Of a stretch of DNA of 64,000 bases, positions 10,993 through 22,602 are shown piece by piece. The stretch is from positions 22,839,336-22,903,335 of the forward strand of contig CM070722.1 in assembly GCA_036346275.1 (NCBI GenBank). The letters run 5' to 3'. This DNA is from Otatea glauca. Lineage: Eukaryota > Streptophyta > Magnoliopsida > Poales > Poaceae. Each line of letters starts with the position of its first letter. Positions within the stretch are counted from its first letter, which is position 1. The notes beneath the pieces are model-generated. The model was given only the letters and a program-made list of their open reading frames with translations. It was not told the origin of the DNA and did no database searches. The translations under genes and the position numbers were made by a program.

Positions 10993-12299
10993 TTAAGCGA
11001 TTTTTGAGATTTGAATTTTGAAATTGCGTGAGATTTATTTCATATCATTTTGGGCATTGCTATGTGATGTGTTTCCTTGTTTTGAAGGTTGCAGGACCAC
11101 GGTGCTAGTTCATGGTGAGGCGAAGGGTGGCCGGGACTAGGCGAGATGCGCCGGAGGTCCAGACGGCTGAAGATCGCCGAAAGATGATCAGAGATGGAGT
11201 CGCTGCGAACATAGAAGACAAGGATTGGATGAGATGCTAGCTAGGAGCTACTTGTATCAAGGAGGGTCGTTGGGTCACGGTCTGGAAGATAGAGTAGTGG
11301 GTCTAGTTAATATTCTTTGAGAAGCATGCAAAACTCGTTATGGTTGTGGGTTTTGGGTTAGCCCATGTACGAGTGAGTGAGTTAATCCTAGCCTTTAATA
11401 TTGTTTCTTATGGTTAAAGGAACTCATCCAAGGGTGGAGTATGACTCAAGAGTAGTATCAATAGAGGGGTAGGGGTAGCCTTCCCCTCTTTGAAGGTTTT
11501 GAGGTTTTTGGTGCTCCTTTGAGCTTTGCCCACTTTGTAGTGACGCTTTGTAAACTTCCCTTCCAGAAATGAAATTTTCATTTACTCATCTCTGAATTTT
11601 TTTTACGCATTTACATTATGCTTTAAATTCAGTCTTTAAATTTCGCAATTTACATTCTTGCAATTTAAATTCCGCACATTTGGATTTGCCTCCCCTCCTT
11701 CTAAATGCTTATGAATTTTGTGCTAAAGATTTATAATTTATGGATGATTTTTCTTTCGACCATATCCCAATCATCTAGGCAAATCTTGTGCTCTTCTTTG
11801 TAAGAAACTGATCTTTTAGTCTTAAGATAATCATTCTTGGAAGATCGTGTTTTTGGTGTTCTTCTCTGGTGTTCTAGCTTGCTATGACATGTGGAAAACA
11901 ATCTAAGATCATCTTGATTATCAAGAACCCACGAGCAAGTTTAGGGCTTAATTATTGTTCTTGAACCTGTTCTTGTGGACTCTTCCTTCAATTAGAAAAA
12001 GGTCGGAACTTTGACATCAATCCTGGCGATTTAAGGTTGGAACAGTTCCTCACATCCGTAGGAATGTGTCCACAAAGTTTCACTGTGTTTGGGTCAGCCG
12101 ATCAAAAGATTCATCAATGTTCCTTTTGAGTCGGGCTGATTTTCAATATTCCTTTGATGCACTATAGCTACAGTACCCCCATAGTACCGTAGTACTGTTC
12201 ATACAACAGTGCCAGGCTGATTTCCCGTAGTGCCCTCTGCTAAAGTTTTCTGTAATTTTGATTTCTCCAACTTCACTACAAGAATCCGGGAAAAATTCG

Positions 12300-12562
12300 T
12301 GGGCCAAAAACCCACGAATTTAAGCTAAAACCCACGAATTTAAATTAAATTCGTGAGCGAACCGTCGAATTTAGTTCACGAATTTAACTCGACGAAATTA
12401 ATTAATTAAATTCGTGGGTACCCACGAATTTAAGTTAAATTCGTGGGTTTATGCTAAGCCCACGAATTTAATTGGGTTTCTGAGTTAAATTCGTGGGTTT
12501 AATAAACCCATTTAATTTAAGCAGATTAAATTCGTGGGTTTAATAAACCCACGAATTTAACT
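12300..12562. repeat. Left subterminal repeat array of the CACTA element
   Basis: About a dozen copies of CCCACGAATTTA or its complement TAAATTCGTGGG occur in 260 bases, many as head-to-head pairs that form perfect short hairpins (for example near 12410-12440 and 12530-12562). In En/Spm elements such subterminal motifs bind the TNPA protein, so this is likely the transposase-assembly region. Several copies differ by one base. Confidence 0.85.
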
Positions 12563-12590
12563 GTCATTTTTACAAAAAAAAATGTATATA

Positions 12591-12668
12591 TATCCAAATG
12601 TTTGTATTTTTATATATATATATGTATCGCACTCAATACATATATACATATATCCAAATGTATGTATT

Positions 12669-12727
<59 letters not shown>

Positions 12728-12745
12728 CACTCAATACATATAACA
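12591..12745. repeat. (AT)n microsatellite inside a small tandem duplication
   Basis: A run of about 27 AT units spans 12672-12725. The flanking text is duplicated: 'tatatccaaatg', then 'tgtattt', an AT run and 'atcgcactcaatacatata' occur at 12590-12647 and again at 12650-12741. The second copy has the expanded AT run. Confidence 0.85.
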
Positions 12746-12847
12746 ACTAAAGAAGAAAAGAAAAGGCAAAAGAAAATTGAAACTAAAAATTGCTAAGCGA
12801 AGAATAAATAAGAAGGATCATCTATTTTGTTCAAATCGATCGAAACA

Positions 12848-13145
12848 CTAACACAAAAGACAAACTCCACAATGAAGTTCAAGCGAATGAAGAATTAACA
12901 AGCGAGACACCAAACCTATTATCGGTACTAAAATCTGAAACCAACCTTTTAACTCCTCAAAGCGGCTTAAAACTAAGTCTAAAATGTACAAAATTTGGCA
13001 TGACCTCTCTTGTAAATAGGACATCCACTCAGCAAACAAAAAAATATTTGCAGTTATAATATATATATCAATCACTCAAACCAGAAGGAGACATTCTAGC
13101 TGATCCTTAGATAATCCAATCACACATCCAACGGCAATTTGTAAA
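12848..13145. repeat. Internal direct duplication of the CACTA element, copy 1
   Basis: About 290 bases beginning 'aaactccacaatgaagttc' are repeated in the same orientation at 14420-14712. Shared landmarks are 'gagacaccaaacc', 'gcatgacctctct', 'aaataggacatccactcag' and 'caaaccagaaggagaca'. The copies differ by scattered substitutions and small indels, so the duplication is not recent. No protein likeness was seen. Confidence 0.8.
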
Positions 13146-14419
13146 CTACGCAATGACGTACAACACATTACAACCGCAATAGATACAATCCATGATCCAT
13201 TAAAATAAGTCCATCACAATAAGTCGATCACAACGTATCTATCACAACAAGTTATAAAGTACAACAGTTATACACCAATCGAGCTCACAATGGAATTCAT
13301 GCCTCGGGGTTGTTAGAGTTGTGGGCGCTACCACCACCGTCGGCGCTATTGAAGATGTCTTCTATGATGTCATCGTTAGTACGTGCTGGAGGGCGTGACC
13401 TAGAAACCTGCAAGTTCAAGATTAACTTAGGTTGTGCTACAAGTAACATTATGCTGATTCACATGAATGTCAATATGAGAATATCAATAGTACTATTCAA
13501 CCAAGACACAATATGAGAATATCAATATGATAGGTCAAGCTAAACAAGAACAGATACTATATATAAGAACTACACGTACGAGCTAGTCAAGATATGCTGC
13601 AATAATCATATGAACATCAATATCATATTCAATGAAGTATCAAAGTAATACTCTCTAGTATTAACATAAGGCCAATATTATAACTAAAATTACTTAATTC
13701 AACTTCCAAAGACCCCAATTGCATCACTGAGTATTCAAAAGATAACAAACAGTGAAAATAGTTCAAAGAAGCAATTAAGAGTTTTGGTAGTCATTTTAAG
13801 AGTTCAATATACAAAGTACAAATATGAAGCATTCTACAAGGATAAACAATCAGATTGTACATGGGCAAACAACATTCTACAAGGATGCCATATAAAGCAT
13901 TTAAAACATAAGTTCACAATTGAACAAGTTGTCTTAAGATAACTTTTCAATTCCAAGAAATCGACACAATATAAGGTTGAAATCAAAAGTTATTGTGAGA
14001 AAGAAAAAATCAAATAGCACGTAATGGGTTAATAATTTGGTAAACCATCACTTATCTCTGAGAACACAAACAATGAACTTTCATAAGCACACAGGTTAAC
14101 CTTTTCAAGTATGAACATTGAGATGATTTGTGCAAGGTTTAAGAAAGAGTTGCCTAAATATCCTAAAATCGACTCAGTTGTGCATTTCAACAAAAATTAT
14201 CACTTTTGCAACAGATTACTAAGATTGATATATATACTAAAAGAATGAACTAGATTTCCTACGTAAGTATATGTCCATCCATTGCTACGTAATCTCATAT
14301 TCAATGAAGCATATGTAATCTCATATTCAAAGAATGAACTAAAGTTCCTACGGAAGCATATGTTCCTAAATTTGAGCAAGAGAAAGGAAGGGATGGGGCA
14401 GGTAGCTCACCAAGTCATC
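13146..14419. other. CACTA internal non-coding sequence
   Basis: AT-rich sequence between the two ~290 bp duplicates. I see no family-like reading frame; short open frames such as 13310-13516 look accidental. In orientation it lies downstream of the TNPA-like gene. Confidence 0.5.
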
Positions 14420-14712
14420 AAACTCCACAACAAAGTTCAAGCTAACGAAAAATTAACAAACGAGACACCAAACCTACTACCTCTACTAAAAGACCGAAAC
14501 CAACCTTTCAACTCTTTAAAACAGGATTAAAACTAAGTCATTGAAATGTACAAATTTTCGGCATGACCTCTCTAGTAAATAGGACATCCACTCAGCAGAT
14601 AAAGAAACATTTGAAGTTATAATATATATACCAATCTCTCAAACCAGAAGGAGACACTCTAGCAGATCCTTAGATAATCAATCACACATCCAAAACGGCA
14701 ATTTGTACAAGA
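14420..14712. repeat. Internal direct duplication of the CACTA element, copy 2
   Basis: Second copy of the duplicated ~290 bp segment (see 12848-13145), in the same orientation about 1.57 kb away. It is followed by 'cggcaatttgtac', matching the end of copy 1. Sequence from here to 15480 shows no recognisable frame and may include introns or 3' sequence of the TNPA-like gene. Confidence 0.8.
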
Positions 14713-15479
14713 ATTGACAAACTTAGCTCGTGTCGCAAACTTATAATATTTTCGACATCCATATATGTGGTGTCGTCTGAGGTGGCTGCAGGGCCAACGG
14801 GTTGAAGTGCATAGGTATTCCTTGGCTTGGCATAGGTGGTGGGTACATGTAGAACGGGTTTGGAGGCTGGGAGCCCTGTAAGGCATAGACAGGTACATCA
14901 TGCCACATATAAATCATTCATTCAAATTTTAAATAACGAATTGAACTGATCCGTCTTTACTGTGGTGCCTCTCACTGTAGAAGGTGGTGCATCGTGGATT
15001 GAACATGTAGAAAGGAGGAGGAGGTGGGAGCTCTGTGGATCGTAGTTTGTGATATGAAGTACACATAATAGAGTTTTTGAAAATAAAGAATGCATGAGAA
15101 TATCATATAACCTGAGGTGCATCTCCTAGAGGTGGTGCTGCATCCCGAGAGGGTTTATGAAGGACGCGGGGAGGTGAGCACCTGTGATGCTTCTCCTTGT
15201 GGTGGTGGCTGCATGTGCGGAGAAAACATGTACAAGGGAGGTGGTGGGAGCCCTATGACATAATAGTCCAGTTTGTGAATTCGTGATTTCTGAGCTAAGT
15301 GAATTAAAGCGTAATGAACTTAAGTATCTTTACCTGCGGAATAGGAGAGCAAAACACTCGCACGTTAGGTCCAAGAGATTGTGACGATTCTTGCATATAG
15401 ATTGTTTGTTAGATTTTAATCACAAATGTAAACTTGAGCGTTTTGTTCAAAGTTGAGATTGTACTGCAGATACATTTTC

Positions 15480-17433
15480 ATGTATTACGAGTCTTCTCGC
15501 TTCTACGAGCTTCCTCTCGTGCTTGCGAGACTCTTCTCGCGCTTGACGAGCCTCTCTCTCGCTTCACGAGCCTCCTCGTGCGCTTGTGCTTCCGTGCGGA
15601 CCTCGACGGCGAGCACTCCCGTGAGGAAACCGAACCTCGTGGAGGACGATCGCATCCACAACTCCATCCCCATGGCCCACCTACAAGCGATATATCTTGA
15701 AATGTGACTATGCAATTTTTTCCTTAGTAGAGCGAAAACAAATAAAATCAGTTTTATTAACGAACCTCCCATGCTTTAGGCCCCTCCGGCGTGGTACAAG
15801 CGCTTCCACATCGCCAGGTGCGGCTCTCCAATCAACCTCAGGCCCATGACGTTGTGTCATTTGTTACGCATATGCGCCTACAAAGCAACATTTTGGTGCT
15901 CTGGATGTAAATTTGCACAAAACATATTGTGTCATTTATACTTACCATCCTCTCACTAGCCCGTCGTCGCACAACACATCAGGGTTACGTGGATCCTCGC
16001 CTTGGTGCCCCGGATGTAAACTTCCACAAAAGTGGGAGTACTCCCACTTCGACCTCCTCGATGCAAAGATAGAAACATAGTGACAAATTCACTAACAATT
16101 ATAATACCGATACTTACCATGCGTTGCTCTAGGCCAATGTGTCCGTCTGCGCACGTACTTGTGCTTCCCCAATCTACTTCTTACATTCCCTCGATTTCTA
16201 TTTGATTTTCTTGAAAATCCTCAGATCCCGATCAAGCACATCCACCTCCAAGCCTCCATGTCCTTCATTATCCAATCGGCCGAGCTCTGGAGATACTCTT
16301 GTTCTGTCAGTGTATCCTCCTCGCCTCTGGTCCTCTTCTCATGTTCACCTTCTTCACCCTCTTGTAAAATTGATGGCAGCTTGAATCGTGCATTCTTTGA
16401 ATGAATCTCAGACAACCTTTTGTGCATACTGTTGAAGGCGCTTTTGGCCTTCTTCAAAGCGTTATAATCGTCTTCGTTCTCAAAGCGGAACCTCTCCCGC
16501 ATATAATCACACCTTTGTCAAATTGTACTTACATTTAAAGCAATTCTCAAATAGAGTAAATAAATAACGCAAACTCACCCGAAGCCACCCCTGCTGCATA
16601 CGACATGTTTGGTTGTCTTCGCCTCCTTCCACGTTCTCTTTCAACGCCCAGTGCTTCGGTTGTGGGCGCGAATCTTTCCCCTTTGACTCAACCATGCGGG
16701 GTAGTAGTGCGGCCAAGGGCTCCCGGCCGGCGTTAACCTTTGTAATGTGGCCCGTCCCGTCCAACACGGCTCTTTCCGATGCCTACAACAAAATACAAGA
16801 CAAAGATGCATCAAAACAATAAGTTTTCACCTAGCTAATGCTAAAGGAGAAGATATAAGCATTACTGCTCCGTGTACCTCTATCAACCTCCTATCGGCGG
16901 GTTGCATCTCGGACAAAGCGAGACGGTTTCTGAAACTGAAATGCAAATAATTAGTTCATAGACATTACAATGTAAATATGGAGATTAAATGATAATCCAA
17001 TACTACACATATACCTGATGGTACTCGAAGAAGACCCGCGCTCTTCAACTGGCTCTAAGGTCGCCTCCAACTCTGCATCTGCCGCTGCCTCGGCCTCGGC
17101 GTCTGCATCTGTCGTCGCACCGCCACCACCCCCAACGACCTCCTCGTCGTCCGCCTCGCCCATGTCGTCATGCTCACATCCCAACTACCCCTCCTCTGCA
17201 ACCCCTACCTGAACCTCGTCCTCCTGTGGCTGCTCCCGCGCCTGTTCTCGTGCTTGCTCATCGAAGCACCTCTGGGCTACTCTGCCATTTGTCTAATCTG
17301 CGCCGCCAAACAAATATGGCGCTGCCGCCGCCGTCGAGTCGACCATCGAACCCTTGCTCCTCGACCTTACGGAGGACGACCACTTGAACTTGCCTTTAAG
17401 CTTGTCAACTTTGATGCTGAACATACTCATCAT
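15480..17433 (-). pseudogene. TNPA-like second gene of the CACTA element (fragmented)
   Basis: From ATG at 17433 the minus strand gives MMSMFSIKVDKLKGKFKWSS, then an Ala/Glu/Asp-rich acidic stretch (DADAEAEAAADAELEATLE, 17020-17120). Further blocks are FRNRLALSEMQPADRR (about 16.9 kb), GREPLAALLPRMVESKGKD (16.7 kb) and NALKKAKSAFNSMHKRLSEI (16.4 kb). The last, with the AHEEAREARERLVKREKSLA stretch at about 15.55 kb, looks coiled-coil. Blocks are separated by AT-rich, intron-like gaps. Position downstream of TNP2, acidic and coiled-coil composition fit the TNPA/PTTA partner protein that binds subterminal repeats, but I did not recognise a diagnostic domain. It could be a captured gene. Confidence 0.5.
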
Positions 17434-17689
17434 TCAAATTTGACAAGAGTTAGTATCTGAGTTTACAAATAATTTTCAATAACTTGCAAAAAGAATGAGA
17501 CAACTATAACATGTAAAAATGAAGGAGACAACAATGACTTGTACAAATGAGCGAGGCAACAATAATCTCACAAAATATACATATCAAAAGTCGTCGGCGT
17601 CGGAATGCGCTTCTGCGACTCGTATTTCATTGAGGCGTGCTTGAAGGCGTGCAATCCTTCTCGACTTTTGAGGCGTTTCCGTGACGGGC

Positions 17690-20600
17690 GGGTTCATCTG
17701 TTATTACGTCGTGGCATCGGTAGGTAATTGATCGAGTCTGCCCGTCGGATACAAGGAAAGAATCCTATAGCTTCTTCTTGATATACATCACCCACATCAT
17801 CCTCTCGTTACTTGCCACATCTGAAACATCCCGGAGGGTATACTTGAGGTTAACTTTAAATACAACCCACCAAGCCTTCAAGCTACGGTGAGGATAGCTC
17901 GGGTAGTACACTGCTCAACTTTGATGTGCAAGCACGATGCTATTGATATGGCCCTGAAGCCATGACGTGCTTCACCTCCACCATCCCAAAGTCATCGACA
18001 CGTGTGCCGTTGTGTGGATCGAACCAATGGCAATCAAAAACACGACCTTGGATCTTTGCCACCCCAAAGGTATACTCAATTATGTTTTGTACAACACCGT
18101 AGTAGTCTAATATATCGCATTGGAATTGGATGACGTTGTGACTACTCCATTTGTTAGAAGTGGCGCAAGTGGGCGGCTAGCTTCTAATTTCACTGTTCAA
18201 AAGCGGAACCCGTTCACATCACGGCGACTATAGCTCCTTGCCGTCACATCACCACGTGAGAGAGCGTCGGAGATCCTCGGGACGGAGGAATCACGCATAC
18301 ACTATATAGCAACATTCCTCTTTGTTAGTCTAATATTAAGGTACTACAACAATTCATTTTAGAAAAATGAATAAATAGTCAAATTACATGTTGTGGAACC
18401 ATTGCACGAAGCTTGGGCGCCTTTGAACCCATCACGGCGTAGGTTATCCAATTGCTTAGTTGTGGGTTGTCGAGTTGACTTCAATTTTCTTTGTCAAATA
18501 CCCTGCATCATTTATTCTCGGGTTAAAAGGACACTACATGAAATGATGAAAACATAATTGAGAAAGTCACTTACTCAAAATATTTTCAACTTCTACCATG
18601 TTAGTGAACATGTAAAGCATGGCCATGTTCCACTCCGCATACTCAACATGGTGTGCGATTATGCGACTCAACAGTTGACCCTTGCATTGAAAAAGCTTAA
18701 GTTCGCTCAATGGTTCATCTTAGCGACGCGGCACCGATTCTTACGGACATTCACGTTGTGCTTGCGTGCGAAATACTTTGTTGAGAAGTTTGTGATCTCT
18801 TTACTTGCATAAGCCTCTGCGATACACCCTCTACCCTTGCCTTGTTGCGCCTTTGTAGCTCTAAGCTTTTTCAACTCCCTTTCGACTATACATCCATCCG
18901 AGCTGCGGGACCTCCAACCTTCGCTTCCCAAGGTAGATGCACCGGCAGTGTTGCATCACATTCATAAAACCAGGTGGGAAAGTTTTTCCAACTTGCATAC
19001 AAGCAATGGAATTCCTTCTCTAACTTCGCATCAACGTCTTAGAGATTTCCTTACGCATATCTGCTGTAGAAATGGCGAGCTCGCCAACATCCTCCACAAC
19101 TCATTATCAAAATAGCCACGAAACATTACGGAACAAATCTTTCCATGATAATATGGTAATCATGACTCTTTAGCCCGTTTAGCTTACGGTGCTAACATTC
19201 ACAGCCCGTTTATGTTAGATGCATAGCGGTCGAAACTTTAGAGTTTTCAACTACCTCAAAATCATTTACGGTCTTACGGCTTCACACGATATGGAGCTCG
19301 TGGCGGCTCTCATTCCCATTTAAACCAACTTTAACCTCGAGCCACGGCCTAGCACAATGATCACCCATGTCTTTCCTAGCACTCACGTTATCCTTTGTTT
19401 TGTCGGTTACATCAAACACCATCTTGATGATGCTTTACGCCACATTGCGCTCTTGGTGCATCAAATCTATGTTATGCGGCAGAATCAAAGCTTTCGCGTA
19501 AGGCAGCTCCCAAAAAAGAAATATGAGTCCAGTTGTGCTCCTTTCCATAGCTAGTGAAACCCACTTAGTAGATCGTACAAGCCGACTATGCCACTCAGCT
19601 ATCTCCTCTCCGTGAGTCGCCCGGCGGCCCTTTTTAACTTCGTCCTTTTCGAAATGCTTTGGCGTCGTTCCTAAAAGGGTGCCTCGCGGAAGCCATCGTC
19701 GATGGCAATCGAAGAATGTGATCTTTTACCATGCGTGAGCTGAATGCATCAGTCGACCATACAAATTGGACAACACAGCGACCATGAACACACGGTAAGC
19801 CCAAATGCCATATGCCAACAAATCATGGACCGACCACGGTATGCGGCTCGTAAGGTAAATTCTCGCCACCAACGCTGCCGCATGCCTTTTCCCTCGCCAC
19901 AACTTCTTGACTCATCAATTAAGGGCGCATGAACACATTGAGATCCTTCCTGGATGCTTAGGACACGGAATGACAAGAGCAAGGAATATGAACCCCTCTT
20001 TCAAGCAAATCTCGGGTGGAAGATTGTATGGCATGATGAAGACCGGCCAACAAGAGTAGGGGCTAGCGCTTGTCTTTGAAAGGTGTGAAACCGTCAGTGG
20101 ACAAACCAAGACGGACACTCCTAGGGTCGCTTGCAAATGCGAGGATCGAATCGGTCCAATGCCCGCCATGCCTCGCCATCGACGGATGCACCATCATATC
20201 CGGGTCTTGGTCCTCACGTTTACCTTCTTTGTGCCACCGCATATGTTTATTGTTTCTTTTGACATGTACGATCGTTTAATCCTATCCGTAATCGGCATGT
20301 ACGAAAGCTGTTTAGTCGCGACCTTTGTAGTGGTGATACCCCTTCCTCATCTACCACCTCAGCGAATCGCACTTACCGCAATGCATACAATGGGTATCGT
20401 TGTCATGATCCTTCGAACGACATGCAATTATTCTCGCACACATTAATCTTACGGTAATTCATCCCGAGGCCGCCATCAACTTTTTCGATTGGTACAAATC
20501 CTTTGGCATCTTGTGGTTAGGCGAAGGACATCATTCATTAGTTCAAGCAAAGCGTTGAAGCATTTGTTCGAAAAGTTGAACTTGACTTCATCGACATAAG

Positions 20601-21047
20601 GCGTGTAACCGCTGCAGGGGCGGTCACATTGGTCAAGTCATGCGACTTCTCGTCCGAGGCGTCAAGTAGCCTATAGAATTCCTTAACCTCCTCATTTGTG
20701 ACCCCTCCCGGAGTTAAATTGACCCCCGCCAAGATCATCGGCATGTCTTCCATCCGGTCGTGATCCTCCACATGGTCCGGCATCTCTTACGTCTCAATGG
20801 CACGCCTGCGGACCTCTCCATGACGGTGCCACACCAAATAGTTAGGCATGAACCCATTTTTGCAAATGTGATCTGCACTATATCCTTCTTTGTAGTATTT
20901 GTTATTCTCGCAGAGGTACACGGGCAATACACATATTCAGCTCCTCCGTGAATGCTTGCTTCAAGAAAGCATCCGTGATCGCCCCATTCCCTTGAGTGCC
21001 CCCATCACTCCTCCATCCGTCATACATCGCCCTTGATCGTCACCCAT
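17690..21047 (-). pseudogene. CACTA transposase, TNP2 type, multiply frameshifted
   Basis: TNP2 cuts and joins transposon ends. From ATG 21047 the minus strand shows the transposase-associated module (MYDGWRSDGG, DAFLKQAFTEEL, CPCTS, ITFAKMGSCLTIWCG) and then GGVTNEEVKEFYRLLDASDE near 20.7 kb. The Tnp2 catalytic region follows (STDGFTPF-type block near 20.1 kb, YSCWPVFIMPYNLPPE at 20.0 kb, FTLRAAY near 19.87 kb). The C-terminal blocks are EAYASKEITNFSTKYF (18.8 kb), VFDCHWFDPHNGTRVDDFG (18.0 kb) and NPQVYPPGCFRC-like text near 17.8 kb. Blocks are collinear and span the normal family length, but single-base indels (for example after CPCTS) and stops break the frame many times. Confidence 0.85.
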
Positions 21048-21544
21048 TATCAAAGCTAAACAAATGAAACAATGTCAGCGTCTGAACATGGCCTAGGTGA
21101 CAATGACAACCCTATTAGGAAAGATTTGTCCTAAACCCACCCAAGAATGGAGGCTATTGCATGCGACTGTGGCGTGCGCTCTGAGCGAGCGAAATTTGGC
21201 AAACATAACTTATTTGTTCTCCAAGCGCCGCTGATCTTGGTGCGTCGGAGAACAACGAGGTTATGTGGCGAAATCACGTTGGATCGCCGCACGTCACAGT
21301 CCTATGCAACTACCAACATTCTCGGTACATCCAAAATCTGTTGGACAATTAGGAACCGCGCACCACACAAGCAAATGTGAGATCGCCGTTCCCGAGCAGG
21401 TGACGCCTATGCTCTCTCTTGTTCGACACAAACCCTAAACTCTAACTTTATATACAACAATGAGAAAATAAAAATATATATATCATATGCAGCGAATATA
21501 AAATGAGATGAAATAACTTTAAGCGAATATAAAAGAGGCGAAAT

Positions 21545-22205
21545 ATACCTTCTCCAGCGCCGGTGGGGCGTCGCGGAGGGTCCGGGAGGGCAGGGTGGCG
21601 CCCGGCGACAGCGAAGGTCACCGGCGGGCGCGCGATGGATGGCGGCGATGGCGCCGTGGGGCGGACAGCGGGCGGGGTGAGGCGCGCCGCCGGGCGGCGG
21701 CGGCGCGGCGTCTCAGCGGCCGGCGAAGCGGCACGGCGAGGCGGCGCGCGCAGCGAAGCAGTATGGCCGCGCGGCTGCCGGGGCGGCGTCGGTGGCGAGA
21801 ACAGCGTGGCGCGGCCGGCCGGCGACGTCGCGGCGCGCGGCGCGTGGCCGGGCGCCGGCCGGGCGGCGGCGTCGCGGCCGGGCGGCGGCGGCGGCAGCAG
21901 CAGTGGCCGAGCGGGCGGCGGCGCGGCGGCGGGCGGCGGGCGGGCGGCGCCGCGGCCGGCATGGCGGAGGTTCGGCGGCCGGCGGGCAGCGCGGCGCGGA
22001 GGCGGCGGAGTGGGTGGCTCCGGCAGTGGAAGTGCGCGGCGCGAGGGGCGGCGAAGCTGGGCGGCAGGGCGGGCTGACGCGCGGTGGAGCCAGGCAAGGG
22101 CAGGAGCAGCGCGAGCGAAGCGGGCGAAGCGCGGCGAGCGGCGGCAGGCGAGGGCGCGAGCGGAGGCGTGGGGAGGAGGCTGGGCCCGTAGGGTTGTTTT
22201 GCCCG
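21545..22205 (-). promoter_or_regulatory. Extremely GC-rich CpG block upstream of CACTA transposase
   Basis: About 650 bases of nearly pure G/C with dense CpG and CGGC repeats, bounded by AT-rich sequence on both sides. It lies between the right terminus and the TNP2 start, so it is most likely promoter/5' leader. Frames of up to 217 codons are open on both strands simply because stop codons are rare here; their Ala/Arg/Gly- or Pro/Arg-rich products have no family likeness. CpG retention is odd next to so many deaminated elements. Confidence 0.55.
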
Positions 22206-22214
22206 CGATAAATT

Positions 22215-22490
22215 AAATCGATGCGTGGGCCCACAATTTAAAAACTTAAATTGTGGGTAATTGGTGGCCACAATTTAAATTTTTAAATTGTGGGTAATTT
22301 TTTTACACTCAATTTAAATATTTAAATTCATGGGTTATACATTACAATTTAAATGATTAAATTCGTGAGTTTTATTTTGGCCCACGAATTTAGTTAAAAA
22401 CGTGGGTTTTATACAAACTGACGAATTTAAATAAATAAATTCGTGGTTTTTTTTTTGGCCCACGAATTTAAAAAACCCACGAATTTTTCT
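22215..22490. repeat. Right subterminal repeat array of the CACTA element
   Basis: Copies of CCCACGAATTTA and the variants CCCACAATTTAAA and TTAAATTGTGGG alternate in both orientations up to the terminal inverted repeat. The variant with CAATTT in place of CGAATTT is concentrated in the inner half (22230-22310). It is the counterpart of the left array at 12300-12562. Confidence 0.85.
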
Positions 22491-22602
22491 CTGTTTCTTG
22501 TAGTGCTTGCTTTAATGAAGTGAGGTTCTTGATTGGTTCTTTGAGGGAAAATTTTTAAATTGGGATCATTCACCCCCATTTGATCGCCATCTTGATCCTT
22601 CA

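Larger units (their letters stand above)
12274..22505 (-). mobile_element. Complete CACTA (En/Spm-type) DNA transposon
   Basis: The left end is CACTACAAGAA at 12274 and the right end is its inverted match TTTCTTGTAGTG ending at 22505. Both are flanked by the 3 bp duplication CTT (12271-12273 and 22506-22508), diagnostic of this superfamily. The element is 10,232 bp. Subterminal regions are packed with direct and inverted copies of CCCACGAATTTA. The internal genes read on the minus strand: TNP2-type transposase at 17.7-21.0 kb, then a TNPA-like frame at 15.5-17.4 kb. Both are broken, so the copy is probably immobile unless helped. It sits inside a solo retrotransposon LTR. Confidence 0.95.
10681..22602 (+). 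mobile_element. Solo LTR of the Sirevirus-like family, split by a CACTA element
   Basis: The LTR starts TGAAAGACCATG at 10681 and ends GATCCTTCA at 22602. It is flanked by the perfect 5 bp target duplication CATGT (10676-10680 and 22603-22607). Without the CACTA insertion (12274-22505 plus its 3 bp duplication) it is about 1.69 kb, matching the other LTRs of this family. No gag-pol is attached, so it is the product of LTR-LTR recombination. The TATA box seen in other copies (TATAAATA) reads TATCAATA at about 11456. It is a divergent relative of the copy A and copy C LTRs and closer in wording to that at 61649. Confidence 0.88.

Noticed and set aside
12300..12562. Regularly spaced short repeats that might suggest a CRISPR-like array
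   Set aside because: Spacing is irregular, orientations alternate, spacers are not unique, and the array sits inside a transposon terminus in a plant genome.
12602..12796. Open frame reading Tyr-Ile repeats
   Set aside because: It is a translation of the (AT)n microsatellite.
21563..22271. Long overlapping open frames of 139-217 codons on both strands
   Set aside because: The block is nearly pure GC, so stops are rare in every frame. Products are low-complexity Ala/Arg/Gly or Pro/Arg and match no family.
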